Position numbers and translations under genes: made by a program. Under the pieces are notes generated by a model. That model had not been told where the DNA came from. It did no database searches and saw only the letters and a list, made by a program, of their open reading frames with translations. 13,090 nucleotides of DNA from Methanosarcinales archaeon (lineage in GTDB: Archaea; Halobacteriota; Methanosarcinia; Methanosarcinales; Methanocomedenaceae), in NCBI GenBank assembly GCA_030614485.1, contig JAUWTY010000013.1, positions 1 through 13,090 on the forward strand, given 5' to 3'. Shown here piece by piece: positions 1 through 6,628 of the stretch. Position 1 is the first letter of the stretch; each line of letters opens with the position of its first letter.

Positions 1-1
1 T

Positions 2-592
2 GTTTATCATGAGTTAGATAAATTAGCTGAGATTAATAAGTACATGGGGAGTAGTACACCTAGTTGGATTCAATACAAAATGGAAAAGTTGAAAGGTCTA
101 ATTAGTTGGAAAGAAGAGCTCAAGAAACCATTAGAAATAAATGAAGACAGATTAGGAGAGTTGTTTATTAAAATTAATTATGATCCGTTAATTTTTCCAA
201 AAGAACAAATTTCATATCATTTATGGGGATGGAAAACGCAAGCTATCATTGAGGTTTATATACCAGATTTTTTAAAAGATTATTCAAAAAATGCGTGTGA
301 ACTTTGGAGAAAATTAACTGGAAATAATTATGTTAGCAATATTAAAATTAATAATGAAGAATTTTTATTTAAGAGAGCTGCAAATATAGGTTTTATATAC
401 GGAAACGAATTAGAGATGCTAGCAAATGAACTGACTCCAATTCTTCAATATACAAATGAATTCTACGAATCCTTGGAAGAGGATTATAAATCTAGTTATG
501 GAGTTAAACTTAGATTAATTGAATTGGTATATACGCTCTGTGTTGCTGGTGAAAATAAAAACAAATTGCTGGCGTATTTGGGATACTATTAA
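2..592 (+). CDS. Unrecognised AT-rich protein, 5' end outside the window (3' partial gene)
   Basis: The reading frame is open from base 2 to the TAA at 590-592. An internal ATG lies at 44, but the frame has no stop before it, so the gene very likely begins upstream of the window and only the last ~196 residues are seen. The visible part is hydrophilic and rich in Lys, Glu, Asn, Ile and Tyr, with no signal peptide and no obvious membrane segment. It has an aromatic patch (YHLWGW, about residue 59 counting from the ATG at 44) and a helical-looking C-terminus ending in LAYLGYY. I do not recognise a family. Base composition is far more AT-rich than the genes from 813 onward, and codon use favours AAA, AAT, TTA and ATT, which suggests acquisition from another source. 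No neighbour explains its role. Confidence 0.7.
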   Translation, partial: VYHELDKLAEINKYMGSSTPSWIQYKMEKLKGLISWKEELKKPLEINEDRLGELFIKINYDPLIFPKEQISYHLWGWKTQAIIEVYIPDFLKDYSKNACELWRKLTGNNYVSNIKINNEEFLFKRAANIGFIYGNELEMLANELTPILQYTNEFYESLEEDYKSSYGVKLRLIELVYTLCVAGENKNKLLAYLGYY

Positions 593-626
593 GTGGAACG
601 GTAGAAATCATATGCAATCTCTTTAA

Positions 627-737
627 TCAAAAAACTTATCGCGCACTGCCAAAAAACGTGAAAATTTTGCAGCCTTGTTGTTTAAAACCCTCTATCATCT
701 TATCGATGCCTTTCGGATTTCAATCCGGGGTCGTTGA
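627..737 (+). pseudogene. Possible transposase C-terminal remnant
   Basis: Between the stop codons at 624-626 and 735-737 lies a 36-codon frame with no start codon. It reads SRTAKKRENFAALLF and then a hydrophobic stretch (TLYHLIDAF). This resembles the C-terminal tail often seen in IS4/IS5-type transposases, where an R-x-x-K-x-x-x-N-(F/Y) pattern precedes a hydrophobic helix. It is too short to be sure, and no terminal inverted repeat was found. It lies directly after an AT-rich, foreign-looking gene, which fits a decayed insertion. It may equally be chance. Confidence 0.25.
714..727. repeat. 14-bp palindrome CGGATT-tc-AATCCG
   Basis: The six bases CGGATT and their reverse complement AATCCG are separated by only two bases. 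The site lies about 85 bases upstream of the ABC exporter start, in otherwise non-coding DNA. Its symmetry could make it a binding site for a dimeric regulator of the exporter operon. The two-base spacer is too short for a good RNA hairpin loop. The function is speculation. Confidence 0.3.
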
Positions 738-780
738 CTTCCTTCAAATAGATGAAACAACAATTCAAACTTGCCCTATT

Positions 781-790
781 CTTATATACA
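781..790 (+). promoter_or_regulatory. TATA-like element for the ABC exporter operon
   Basis: CTTATATACA resembles the archaeal TATA box. Its centre lies about 27 bases before the ATG at 813, so transcription would be expected to begin at or just before the start codon. There is no convincing Shine-Dalgarno sequence between it and the ATG, which fits a leaderless or nearly leaderless transcript. Confidence 0.45.
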
Positions 791-812
791 ACTAAAATGA
801 AATGTACCGCTC

Positions 813-1814
813 ATGAATACCCCAGCCATAGAGACATTTGACCTTACCCGCAGATTCGATGACCTGGTAGCAGTAGATAAAATCAGCCTCAGGATTGAAC
901 AGGGCGAACTCTTCGGGCTGCTCGGACCCAATGGTGCAGGCAAGACCACACTTATCAACATGCTCTCCACCATGATACCCCCCAGTGACGGTAGGGCCGA
1001 AGTATGGGGTATTGACGTAAGAGCAAACCCATCCAGGGTCAGGCAGAACATTGGCGTAGTGTTCCAGGGTACAACACTGGACGACAAAATGACAGGCAGG
1101 GAGAACCTGGACCTGCACGGTCGCCTGTACGGTCTTTCCAAAAATCTGCGAAAACAGAGAATTAACGAAGTGCTGGAACTTGTGGAACTGGGTGACAAGG
1201 CCGAAGTACTGGTCAAGACTTACAGTGGCGGCATGATGAGACGCCTGGAAATCGCCAGGGGACTGATGCACCATCCCAGAGTACTGTTCCTGGACGAGCC
1301 CACACTGGGACTGGACCCACAGACGCGCAATCATATCTGGGACTATATCAAGCGCCTGAACCGCGAAGAAAATGTTACGATAATGCTTACTACTCACTAT
1401 ATGGAAGAAGCTGACCAGTTGTGCGAGCGAATAGCCATAATCGACCACGGCAGTATCAAAGCACTGGACACCCCTGAAAACCTGAAAAATGCATTGGGAG
1501 GGGATGTGGTTGGACTGGGCACAGAAAATGAGAGCCAGGCATCGGTGCTATGTGACCTGTATAACAAAAATGGGAGTGCCGGTAATGTACACTACAAAGA
1601 CAGCAATGTCTTGATCACTATTCAGGACGGAACACACCAGATACCCCATTTGCTGAAACTCGCTGCTGAGGCAGGCATTACCATCCTGTCAGTTGACTTA
1701 CATAGACCAACCCTGGATGATGTGTTCCTTTCCCATACCGGCAGGGATATACGGATGGAAGAAACCAGTGATATGGACCGTATTACTTACAAACTCCAGG
1801 GAAGGAGACGATAA
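813..1814 (+). CDS. ABC exporter ATP-binding protein, DrrA family
   Basis: This 333-residue protein is the ATPase subunit of an ABC-2 type exporter and would drive the membrane partner encoded directly downstream. All nucleotide-binding motifs are intact: Walker A GPNGAGKT (38-45), Q-loop Gln85, signature YSGGM (137-141), Walker B VLFLDEP (157-163), D-loop GLDP (166-169) and switch His195. The GTTLDDKMTGREN segment after the Q-loop and the long C-terminal region (about residues 220-333, with HRPTLDDVFL) are typical of the daunorubicin-resistance DrrA/CcmA group. The substrate cannot be read from the sequence; drugs, lipids or other small amphiphiles are usual for the family. The ATG at 813 is preceded by a TATA-like element and gives a normal N-terminus. 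The stop codon is 1 base from the next start, so both subunits are translated from one message. Confidence 0.93.
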   Translation: MNTPAIETFDLTRRFDDLVAVDKISLRIEQGELFGLLGPNGAGKTTLINMLSTMIPPSDGRAEVWGIDVRANPSRVRQNIGVVFQGTTLDDKMTGRENLDLHGRLYGLSKNLRKQRINEVLELVELGDKAEVLVKTYSGGMMRRLEIARGLMHHPRVLFLDEPTLGLDPQTRNHIWDYIKRLNREENVTIMLTTHYMEEADQLCERIAIIDHGSIKALDTPENLKNALGGDVVGLGTENESQASVLCDLYNKNGSAGNVHYKDSNVLITIQDGTHQIPHLLKLAAEAGITILSVDLHRPTLDDVFLSHTGRDIRMEETSDMDRITYKLQGRRR

Positions 1815-1815
1815 A

Positions 1816-2613
1816 ATGACGAGCCAGATATCTGGATTCAAACAAAACACCCTGACTTCCATGAACACGGTCTATACCCTCTGGCTGCGTGAAATGATCA
1901 GGTTCAGGCGTTCCAAGAGCCGTATCATAGGCTCACTTGCAACGCCCATGTTCTTCCTGGTGATCCTGGGAACGGCTTTCAACTCGTCATTCCAGATGAA
2001 AGGTGGTACTGGCCAGACCGATATATCATTCCTGGCCCCTGGTATTATCGGTATGTCAATCCTGTTCTCATCCCTTACAGGAGGCGTTAGCATCATCTGG
2101 GAGCGTGAATTTGGATTCCTGAAAGAGATTCTAATCGCCCCGGTGTCAAGGTTCTTTGTTGCGCTGGGAAAAGCATTGGGTGGGGTTACCACGGCTATGA
2201 TACAGGGCACACTTATCATGCTTATTGCATTTGCCCTGGGCGTTGAATACCAGTCTTACCTGGGAATGGTGGCCAGTATGGGTGTGATGCTTCTTATCGG
2301 ATTGGGGTTCATTGGATTGGGTATAGCACTTGCATCCCATATTGAAAGTCATGAAGGGTTCCAGATGATCATGACCTTCATCACAATGCCCGTACTATTG
2401 CTTAGCGGTGCGTTCTTCAGGATAGGAGACCTGCCATCTTGGATGAAGATACTGGTTTACCTTGACCCGCTGACCTACGGCATCATGGCACTGCGCTTCA
2501 CACTAATAGGAGAGACTGAAATACCAATAAACATTTGCCTTGCGGTTCTGGTCTTTTTTGCTGCAACCACCATAGGCCTGGGTGGGTATATGTTCGGGAA
2601 AGCAAAGGTATAG
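1816..2613 (+). CDS. ABC-2 type exporter permease, DrrB family
   Basis: This 265-residue integral membrane protein is the partner of the preceding ATPase. Six hydrophobic segments are visible at about residues 38-57, 72-92, 116-142, 150-174, 184-203 and 239-259. The cytoplasmic loop WEREFGFLKEILIAPVSR (about 95-112) and the LSGAFFRIGDLPSWM...LDPLTYG segment (196-222) are hallmarks of ABC-2 permeases. The start chosen is the ATG at 1816, with GGAG at 1804-1807 as ribosome binding site; the open frame reaches further upstream inside the ATPase gene but has no reason to be translated there. One base separates it from the ATPase stop codon, indicating translational coupling. The substrate is unknown. 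Confidence 0.92.
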   Translation: MTSQISGFKQNTLTSMNTVYTLWLREMIRFRRSKSRIIGSLATPMFFLVILGTAFNSSFQMKGGTGQTDISFLAPGIIGMSILFSSLTGGVSIIWEREFGFLKEILIAPVSRFFVALGKALGGVTTAMIQGTLIMLIAFALGVEYQSYLGMVASMGVMLLIGLGFIGLGIALASHIESHEGFQMIMTFITMPVLLLSGAFFRIGDLPSWMKILVYLDPLTYGIMALRFTLIGETEIPINICLAVLVFFAATTIGLGGYMFGKAKV

Positions 2614-2903
2614 AAAATATGGCAGTTCCAAAATTCAGTTATTTATATTGACATTGACTTTAGGAAAAATCAGTGTTCATCGGTGTGAATCAGTGTCTTA
2701 AAAATAAAAAGACACGGATTTCACTGATTTACACAGATTTGTTGTCGCATCTGCATCTGTTCTATCCACTGTATAACTTGATTTTGGTATTGTGTCAGAA
2801 AATATATTTTAGCCAACGTAGAAGAAATGCATCAGACGTGTGCCAAAAATGTTGTAGAAATATTGCATACATGCAGCAGATGCAAAAAATAATGTAAATG
2901 CGA
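2614..2903. other. Non-coding region between convergent drrAB-type operon and purF
   Basis: About 290 bases separate the two convergent transcription units. The stretch contains the imperfect inverted repeat at 2667-2740 and an 8-base inverted pair, GCATCTGC at 2747-2754 and GCAGATGC at 2876-2883, spaced too far apart to be convincing. Short open frames are present but have no ribosome binding site or protein-like composition. The region probably contains the transcription ends of both operons. Confidence 0.5.
2667..2740. repeat. Imperfect inverted repeat made of ~10-base units
   Basis: The left arm (2667-2697) and the reverse complement of the right arm (2711-2740) agree at about 24 of 31 aligned positions, with a 13-base A/T-rich spacer between. 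Each arm reads as three successive units resembling AATC-(A/T)-GTGT, so the arm is itself a short direct repeat with a period of about 10 bases. The arms could form a long hairpin. The wording (CAGTGTTCATC...GTG) resembles the CAGATGAACACAG element at 8933-8951 in this window, suggesting a dispersed family. Being between convergent genes, it might also act in transcription termination. Confidence 0.6.
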
Positions 2904-4310
2904 TTAAAATTGATTGAGGGTCAACTGGCGCCGATTACATATTTCACCAGGTACTTCTATAGGGTAAACTCCTGTCAGGCAAGCCAGGCAAAGGTCATCC
3001 GCAGGTATCCCCACAGCATCCACCAGCCCTTCTACACTGATATATCCAAGACTGTCAGCATTGATGACCGCTTCCACACCTGCCACAGTTTTGTGGGCAG
3101 CAACCAGTTCTTCCCTCGTAGCCATATCGATGCCCATAAAACAGGGCGCCACTATTGGCGGGCTGCCGATACGCACATGTACTTCTTTGGCCCCGGCTTT
3201 TCGCACCATGTCCACAATACGCCTTGAAGTGGTCCCCCTGACAATGCTGTCGTCCATCAGGATAACGCTCTGATCCTTAATGTTCTGGGGTATGGTATTG
3301 AGTTTCAACTTCACTGCAGTCTCCCGCATATTCTGGTCAGGCATGATAAAGGTCCGGCCAATATACCTGTTCTTCATCAGGCCCTCCATATAATCAATGC
3401 CGGATTTTTTACTGTATCCTATGCCGAATGTTATGCCACTGTCCGGTATAGGTGATATGATATCAGCATTGACCGGATGTTCATTAACCAGGTGTTCACC
3501 AATTCGTACCCGGGTCTGGTACACAAGTTTACCATCAATGACTGAATCCGGACGGGCAAAATAAATGTATTCGAACACGCATTTTGCCGTATTACGTGTT
3601 TTACTAAGCTGGTGAGAGTGATACCTGCCATCTTTGAAAATAATAACCTCGCCTGGCCGCACATCTCGAATGAGGGTGCCGCTTATGGTATCAATAGCAA
3701 CACTTTCAGATGCAACCACATACCCACCGTCAACTTCACCCAGGCATAACGGCTTGAAACCTAAAGGGTCCCTGACTACCACCAGGACGTCATCCACCAG
3801 TATCGTAAGACTGTATGACCCCTCCAGACGTTTCATCAGTTCTTTTATTGCACCCAGAATATCAGTGTTTATCAGTTCTTTTACCAGCAGGCGGGCAATG
3901 ACTTCGGTATCTGATGAAGTTAAAAATATCTGGCCTTCGGCTTCGAACTCAGATCTCAATTCTGAACTGTTCACCAGGTTGCCATTGTGGGCAATGGCAA
4001 TGGTACGGTCCATGAAATTCACAATCAAAGGCTGGGTGTTCTCGATGTTAGAATCGCCAGTAGTAGAATACCTTACGTGCCCGATTCCTACATAACCTTT
4101 CAGGTCTTTTAAATTATATTTTTTAAAAACGTCAGGCACAAGTCCCATTCCCTTTTGGGTCTGGGCACTTTTACCGTCATGCACTGTAATACCTGTGGAT
4201 TCCTGCCCTCGATGTTGCAGGGCATACAGCGAATAATATATGGGCAGGGCTGCTTTATCCGATTCCCGATCAGTTAATGCGAGACCGACAATCCCGCACG
4301 ATTCACGCAA
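2904..4310 (-). CDS. purF: Amidophosphoribosyltransferase (first step of purine synthesis)
   Basis: This 468-residue cytoplasmic enzyme transfers the glutamine amide nitrogen to PRPP, giving 5-phosphoribosylamine. The N-terminal class II glutaminase domain has Cys5 in RESCGIVG as catalytic nucleophile, plus HRGQESTG (33-40), GHVRYSTTG (77-85) and AHNGNLVN (107-114). The phosphoribosyltransferase domain carries the PRPP loop VILMDDSIVRGTT (349-361). Cys244, Cys390, Cys441 and Cys444 match the four ligands of the 4Fe-4S cluster in Bacillus-type PurF. The start is TTG at 4310, supported by AGGTGA at 4317-4322 with six bases spacing. The nucleophile lies four residues in, so the short RES propeptide plus Met must be cleaved off, as known for this enzyme group. 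It is the last gene of an Lsm-L37e-purF operon, 33 bases after L37e. Confidence 0.96.
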   Translation of the reverse strand: MRESCGIVGLALTDRESDKAALPIYYSLYALQHRGQESTGITVHDGKSAQTQKGMGLVPDVFKKYNLKDLKGYVGIGHVRYSTTGDSNIENTQPLIVNFMDRTIAIAHNGNLVNSSELRSEFEAEGQIFLTSSDTEVIARLLVKELINTDILGAIKELMKRLEGSYSLTILVDDVLVVVRDPLGFKPLCLGEVDGGYVVASESVAIDTISGTLIRDVRPGEVIIFKDGRYHSHQLSKTRNTAKCVFEYIYFARPDSVIDGKLVYQTRVRIGEHLVNEHPVNADIISPIPDSGITFGIGYSKKSGIDYMEGLMKNRYIGRTFIMPDQNMRETAVKLKLNTIPQNIKDQSVILMDDSIVRGTTSRRIVDMVRKAGAKEVHVRIGSPPIVAPCFMGIDMATREELVAAHKTVAGVEAVINADSLGYISVEGLVDAVGIPADDLCLACLTGVYPIEVPGEICNRRQLTLNQF

Positions 4311-4316
4311 TAAGGT

Positions 4317-4322
4317 TCACCT
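4317..4322 (-). promoter_or_regulatory. Ribosome binding site that fixes the TTG start of purF
   Basis: On the minus strand the bases read AGGTGA, complementary to the 16S rRNA tail, six bases ahead of a TTG codon. No ATG or GTG in the right frame sits at a suitable distance, so TTG is the likely start and leaves the catalytic Cys at position 5. Confidence 0.6.
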
Positions 4323-4343
4323 GATTGTTTGAATTATTAAAGA

Positions 4344-4523
4344 TTAATCGCCGTTCAATCCTGATTTACGGACCCATTTATAACTTCTCATACGTGTTGT
4401 CTTACCGAATCCGCATGATACGCATAATTTTGAATGAATGTTCAATGAAACACTACCGCAACGCCTACATTTAATGTGGGTGCGCTTCTGTCTCTTTCCT
4501 TGAGATGGAGTACCTTTTGACAT
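4344..4523 (-). CDS. rpl37e: Large ribosomal subunit protein L37e (eL37)
   Basis: This 59-residue basic protein is a component of the archaeal and eukaryotic 50S/60S ribosomal subunit. It begins [16 protein letters not shown] and has the zinc-ribbon cysteines of the family, C19-x2-C22 and C34-x2-C37, followed by the conserved tail [13 protein letters not shown]. Full length matches archaeal L37e. The ATG at 4523 is preceded by AAGGTG as ribosome binding site. It lies 90 bases after the Lsm gene and 33 bases before purF on the same strand; the Lsm-L37e pairing is well known in archaea and supports both calls. Confidence 0.96.
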   Translation of the reverse strand: MSKGTPSQGKRQKRTHIKCRRCGSVSLNIHSKLCVSCGFGKTTRMRSYKWVRKSGLNGD

Positions 4524-4613
4524 TATTTTACACCTTGGATGATTATAATTACGTGATAATTCTATGTTAAGGGAAATCCCCTATGTGTTCAGACTAAATA
4601 TATATTGTGGATA

Positions 4614-4853
<240 letters not shown>

Positions 4854-4862
4854 TTAATATAT

Positions 4863-4872
4863 GATGTACATC
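4863..4872. repeat. Perfect 10-bp palindrome upstream of the Lsm gene
   Basis: GATGTACATC equals its own reverse complement. It sits about 31-40 bases before the Lsm start, next to an AT-rich element (CATATATTAAA on the minus strand, about 4853-4863) that could be its TATA box. It could be an operator, but a 10-base palindrome can arise by chance. Confidence 0.3.
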
Positions 4873-4970
4873 TCACGGATGTATTTTTCAAGTACAGGCT
4901 TCACATTTAATTGCATTGCAAAAACTTAAATGCTAAACCAATTAATAGTGCTTCAAAGTTGTAATAGACA

Positions 4971-4980
4971 TACTTATAAC
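4971..4980 (+). promoter_or_regulatory. TATA-like element for the PUA-sepF-zinc finger group
   Basis: TACTTATAAC lies about 30 bases before the GTG at 5006, in the AT-rich gap between divergent transcription units. An AGAGGT at 4991-4996 could serve as ribosome binding site if the transcript starts far enough upstream. Position and composition fit an archaeal promoter, but the match is only moderate. Confidence 0.4.
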
Positions 4981-5005
4981 TATCGAATCCAGAGGTATAA
5001 CAGAC

Positions 5006-5488
5006 GTGAAAATTAGATCCAGACATCAGTTACGAAAAAGCCAGTCAAAAGATATGATACGTAAGATTGGGGAATCATTAACCGATGCAAATACCAAACT
5101 TGCCAAAAAAAAGCTTGAGATTGCAGTTACAGATGAATTTGAACTGCTGTTAGTCGACGGAGAACCTCTTTTTTTTATAATGGATGGTGAGCCGTTCTTC
5201 ACAGTAAAAGGAGCACTGAAGCTAAATCCGGATAAGATGATAGTAACTGTAGATGCAGGTGCGATACCTTTTGTGGTAAAGGGTGCTGACGTCATGAAAC
5301 CGGGTATTGTGTCTGCAGACCCGGGTATAACAGAAGGGGGTTTCGTAATAGTCACGGAAGAAACCCATGGTAAACCATTAGCCGTGGGTCGTGCACTGGT
5401 GCCAGGAGACCAGATGACCGAAGGGAGTGGGAAAGCAATTAAAACTGTACACATTGTAGGCGATAAATTGTGGAATTTACAGGTGTAG
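5006..5488 (+). CDS. PUA-domain RNA-binding protein (MCT-1/archaeal pre-PUA type)
   Basis: This 160-residue protein has an N-terminal pre-PUA-like part (about 1-78, starting MKIRSRHQLRKSQSK) and a C-terminal PUA domain (about 79-155). The PUA core is visible as VTVDAGAIPFVVKGADVM (80-97), then KPGIVSADPGI and GKPLAVGRALVPGDQM. This arrangement is that of the archaeal relatives of MCT-1 and of the N-terminal half of eIF2D/ligatin, which bind structured RNA and act around the small ribosomal subunit; the exact job in archaea is not settled. The start is GTG at 5006, since MKIRSRH is a typical family N-terminus. It is divergent from the Lsm operon and is followed after 78 bases by sepF. Confidence 0.88.
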   Translation: MKIRSRHQLRKSQSKDMIRKIGESLTDANTKLAKKKLEIAVTDEFELLLVDGEPLFFIMDGEPFFTVKGALKLNPDKMIVTVDAGAIPFVVKGADVMKPGIVSADPGITEGGFVIVTEETHGKPLAVGRALVPGDQMTEGSGKAIKTVHIVGDKLWNLQV

Positions 5489-5494
5489 TATATC

Positions 5495-5506
5495 AAAATA
5501 TATATG
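5495..5506 (+). promoter_or_regulatory. TATA-like element in front of sepF
   Basis: AAAATATATATG lies just after the stop codon of the PUA gene and about 65 bases before the sepF ATG, leaving room for a ~40-base leader. It suggests that sepF and the zinc-finger gene may have their own promoter in addition to read-through from the PUA gene. Confidence 0.4.
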
Positions 5507-5566
5507 TAGTGGCACAAGTATATTAAACTAAATTATCCTAATTAAAATTATTCAGGGGAAAATATT

Positions 5567-5944
5567 ATGGCAGCATTCAAGAAAATATTCGGTGGCGCAT
5601 CGTCTTCAAAATCAGTAAGTGAAGAATATGTGGATCTTGACCTCAGTGATTATGAAGAGGTTGTTGAAAATGAACCTGCAGAGATGTATATTCGCATTGC
5701 AGAGCTAAATAACCTGAATGATATACCGGATTTGAAAAAAGAGATATATAATGGAAATATGCTTTTGGTGGATATATCTCTGATCAAACAGGATAAATTC
5801 AATCTGGACCGGGCAATTAAAGAACTCAAGCAGGTAGTAGAAGATACTCACGGAGATATAGCTGGGATTGGGGAAGATCAGGTTATCCTGACTCCAATGG
5901 GTGTAAGGATTAACCGCTCCAAAATAATCGGTGCCAGAAAGTGA
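5567..5944 (+). CDS. sepF: Archaeal SepF, membrane anchor of FtsZ
   Basis: This 125-residue protein matches archaeal SepF, which tethers the FtsZ ring to the membrane in archaea such as Haloferax and Methanobrevibacter. The N-terminus MAAFKKIFGG is a short amphipathic helix suited to membrane binding. An acidic linker follows (about 11-37), then the compact alpha/beta SepF domain (about 38-118) with YIRIAELNNLNDIPDLKKEI, GNMLLVDISLI, DRAIKELKQVV, and the closing strands GDIAGIGEDQVILTPMGVRI. Length is usual for archaeal members. The ATG at 5567 is preceded by AGGGGA as a plausible ribosome binding site. Its TGA overlaps the GTG of the next gene by 4 nt, so translation is probably coupled. Confidence 0.93.
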   Translation: MAAFKKIFGGASSSKSVSEEYVDLDLSDYEEVVENEPAEMYIRIAELNNLNDIPDLKKEIYNGNMLLVDISLIKQDKFNLDRAIKELKQVVEDTHGDIAGIGEDQVILTPMGVRINRSKIIGARK

Positions 5945-6543
5945 GTGAGGACATCGAACCATTTTTAACCAGGACAACATGCCCCTTATGCCAAAGTGAT
6001 ATTATTCTCACCTGGCAGGTAGATAATATTCCTTATTTTGGTGAAGTCGTACTTAACAGTGCCAAGTGCGATTGTGGCTTTAAGTATGCTGACACTATGG
6101 TACTTACCCAGCGTGAGCCTGTAAAGTACACGTTGAGAGTTGAGTCACTGGCCGACCTAAATGCCAGGGTAGTACGTTCCACATCCGGCACAATTAGAAT
6201 ACCTGAGCTTGGCATTAACATCGAGCCGGGCTCTGCCAGTGAGTCCTATATTTCCAATGTGGAAGGTGTACTGTGCCGTATAGAAGATGTGGTGGGCATG
6301 GTGAGCCGCTGGCAGGATGAGCCGCCACAGACCACTGACCGGGCCCATGAAGTGTTAAATGCACTGGATAAGGTGAAACGTGGTGAACTGGATATTACTA
6401 TTATCATCGAAGATCCACTTGGCAATAGTGCTATCATATCTGAGCGGGCAAGCAGGCAGGAACTGTCGCCTGAAGACGCCGATAAATTGAAAACTGGTAT
6501 GATTGTGCTTGAAAAGGATGACCTGCCAGAGTCATTGTGTTGA
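5941..6543 (+). CDS. ZPR1-type zinc-finger protein
   Basis: This 200-residue protein has one ZPR1 module: a zinc finger with C14-x2-C17 and C43-x-C45, followed by the double-stranded beta-helix-like domain (about 55-190) typical of ZPR1. Eukaryotic ZPR1 has two such modules, binds elongation factor eEF1A and was recently linked to its folding; the single-module archaeal proteins are presumed to act in translation, but this is inference. The start is GTG at 5941, overlapping the sepF stop by 4 nt (GTGA), which argues for coupled translation. The conserved segments RVVRSTSGTIRIPELGINIEPGS (about 78-100) and DPLGNSAI support the family. It ends at 6543, facing purM on the other strand. Confidence 0.9.
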   Translation: MSEDIEPFLTRTTCPLCQSDIILTWQVDNIPYFGEVVLNSAKCDCGFKYADTMVLTQREPVKYTLRVESLADLNARVVRSTSGTIRIPELGINIEPGSASESYISNVEGVLCRIEDVVGMVSRWQDEPPQTTDRAHEVLNALDKVKRGELDITIIIEDPLGNSAIISERASRQELSPEDADKLKTGMIVLEKDDLPESLC

Positions 6544-6628
6544 ATACTTTTGTGGATGATTCACTGCAATACAAATTAATAATCGATAATAGTTAGGGGC
6601 AAGTTTTTACTCGGGCACAGTATCAATT

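Noticed and set aside
782..1448. Long minus-strand frames opposite the ABC ATPase gene
   Set aside because: They are shadows of the ATPase gene; their translations show no family motifs while the plus-strand frame has every ABC motif.
2747..2883. GCATCTGC / GCAGATGC as terminal inverted repeats of a small mobile element
   Set aside because: The match stops at eight bases, no flanking target duplication is visible, and such a pair at that spacing is expected fairly often by chance.
2673..2897. 74-codon open frame after the exporter operon
   Set aside because: It overlaps the inverted repeat, has no ribosome binding site, and its translation has repeat-like, non-protein composition.
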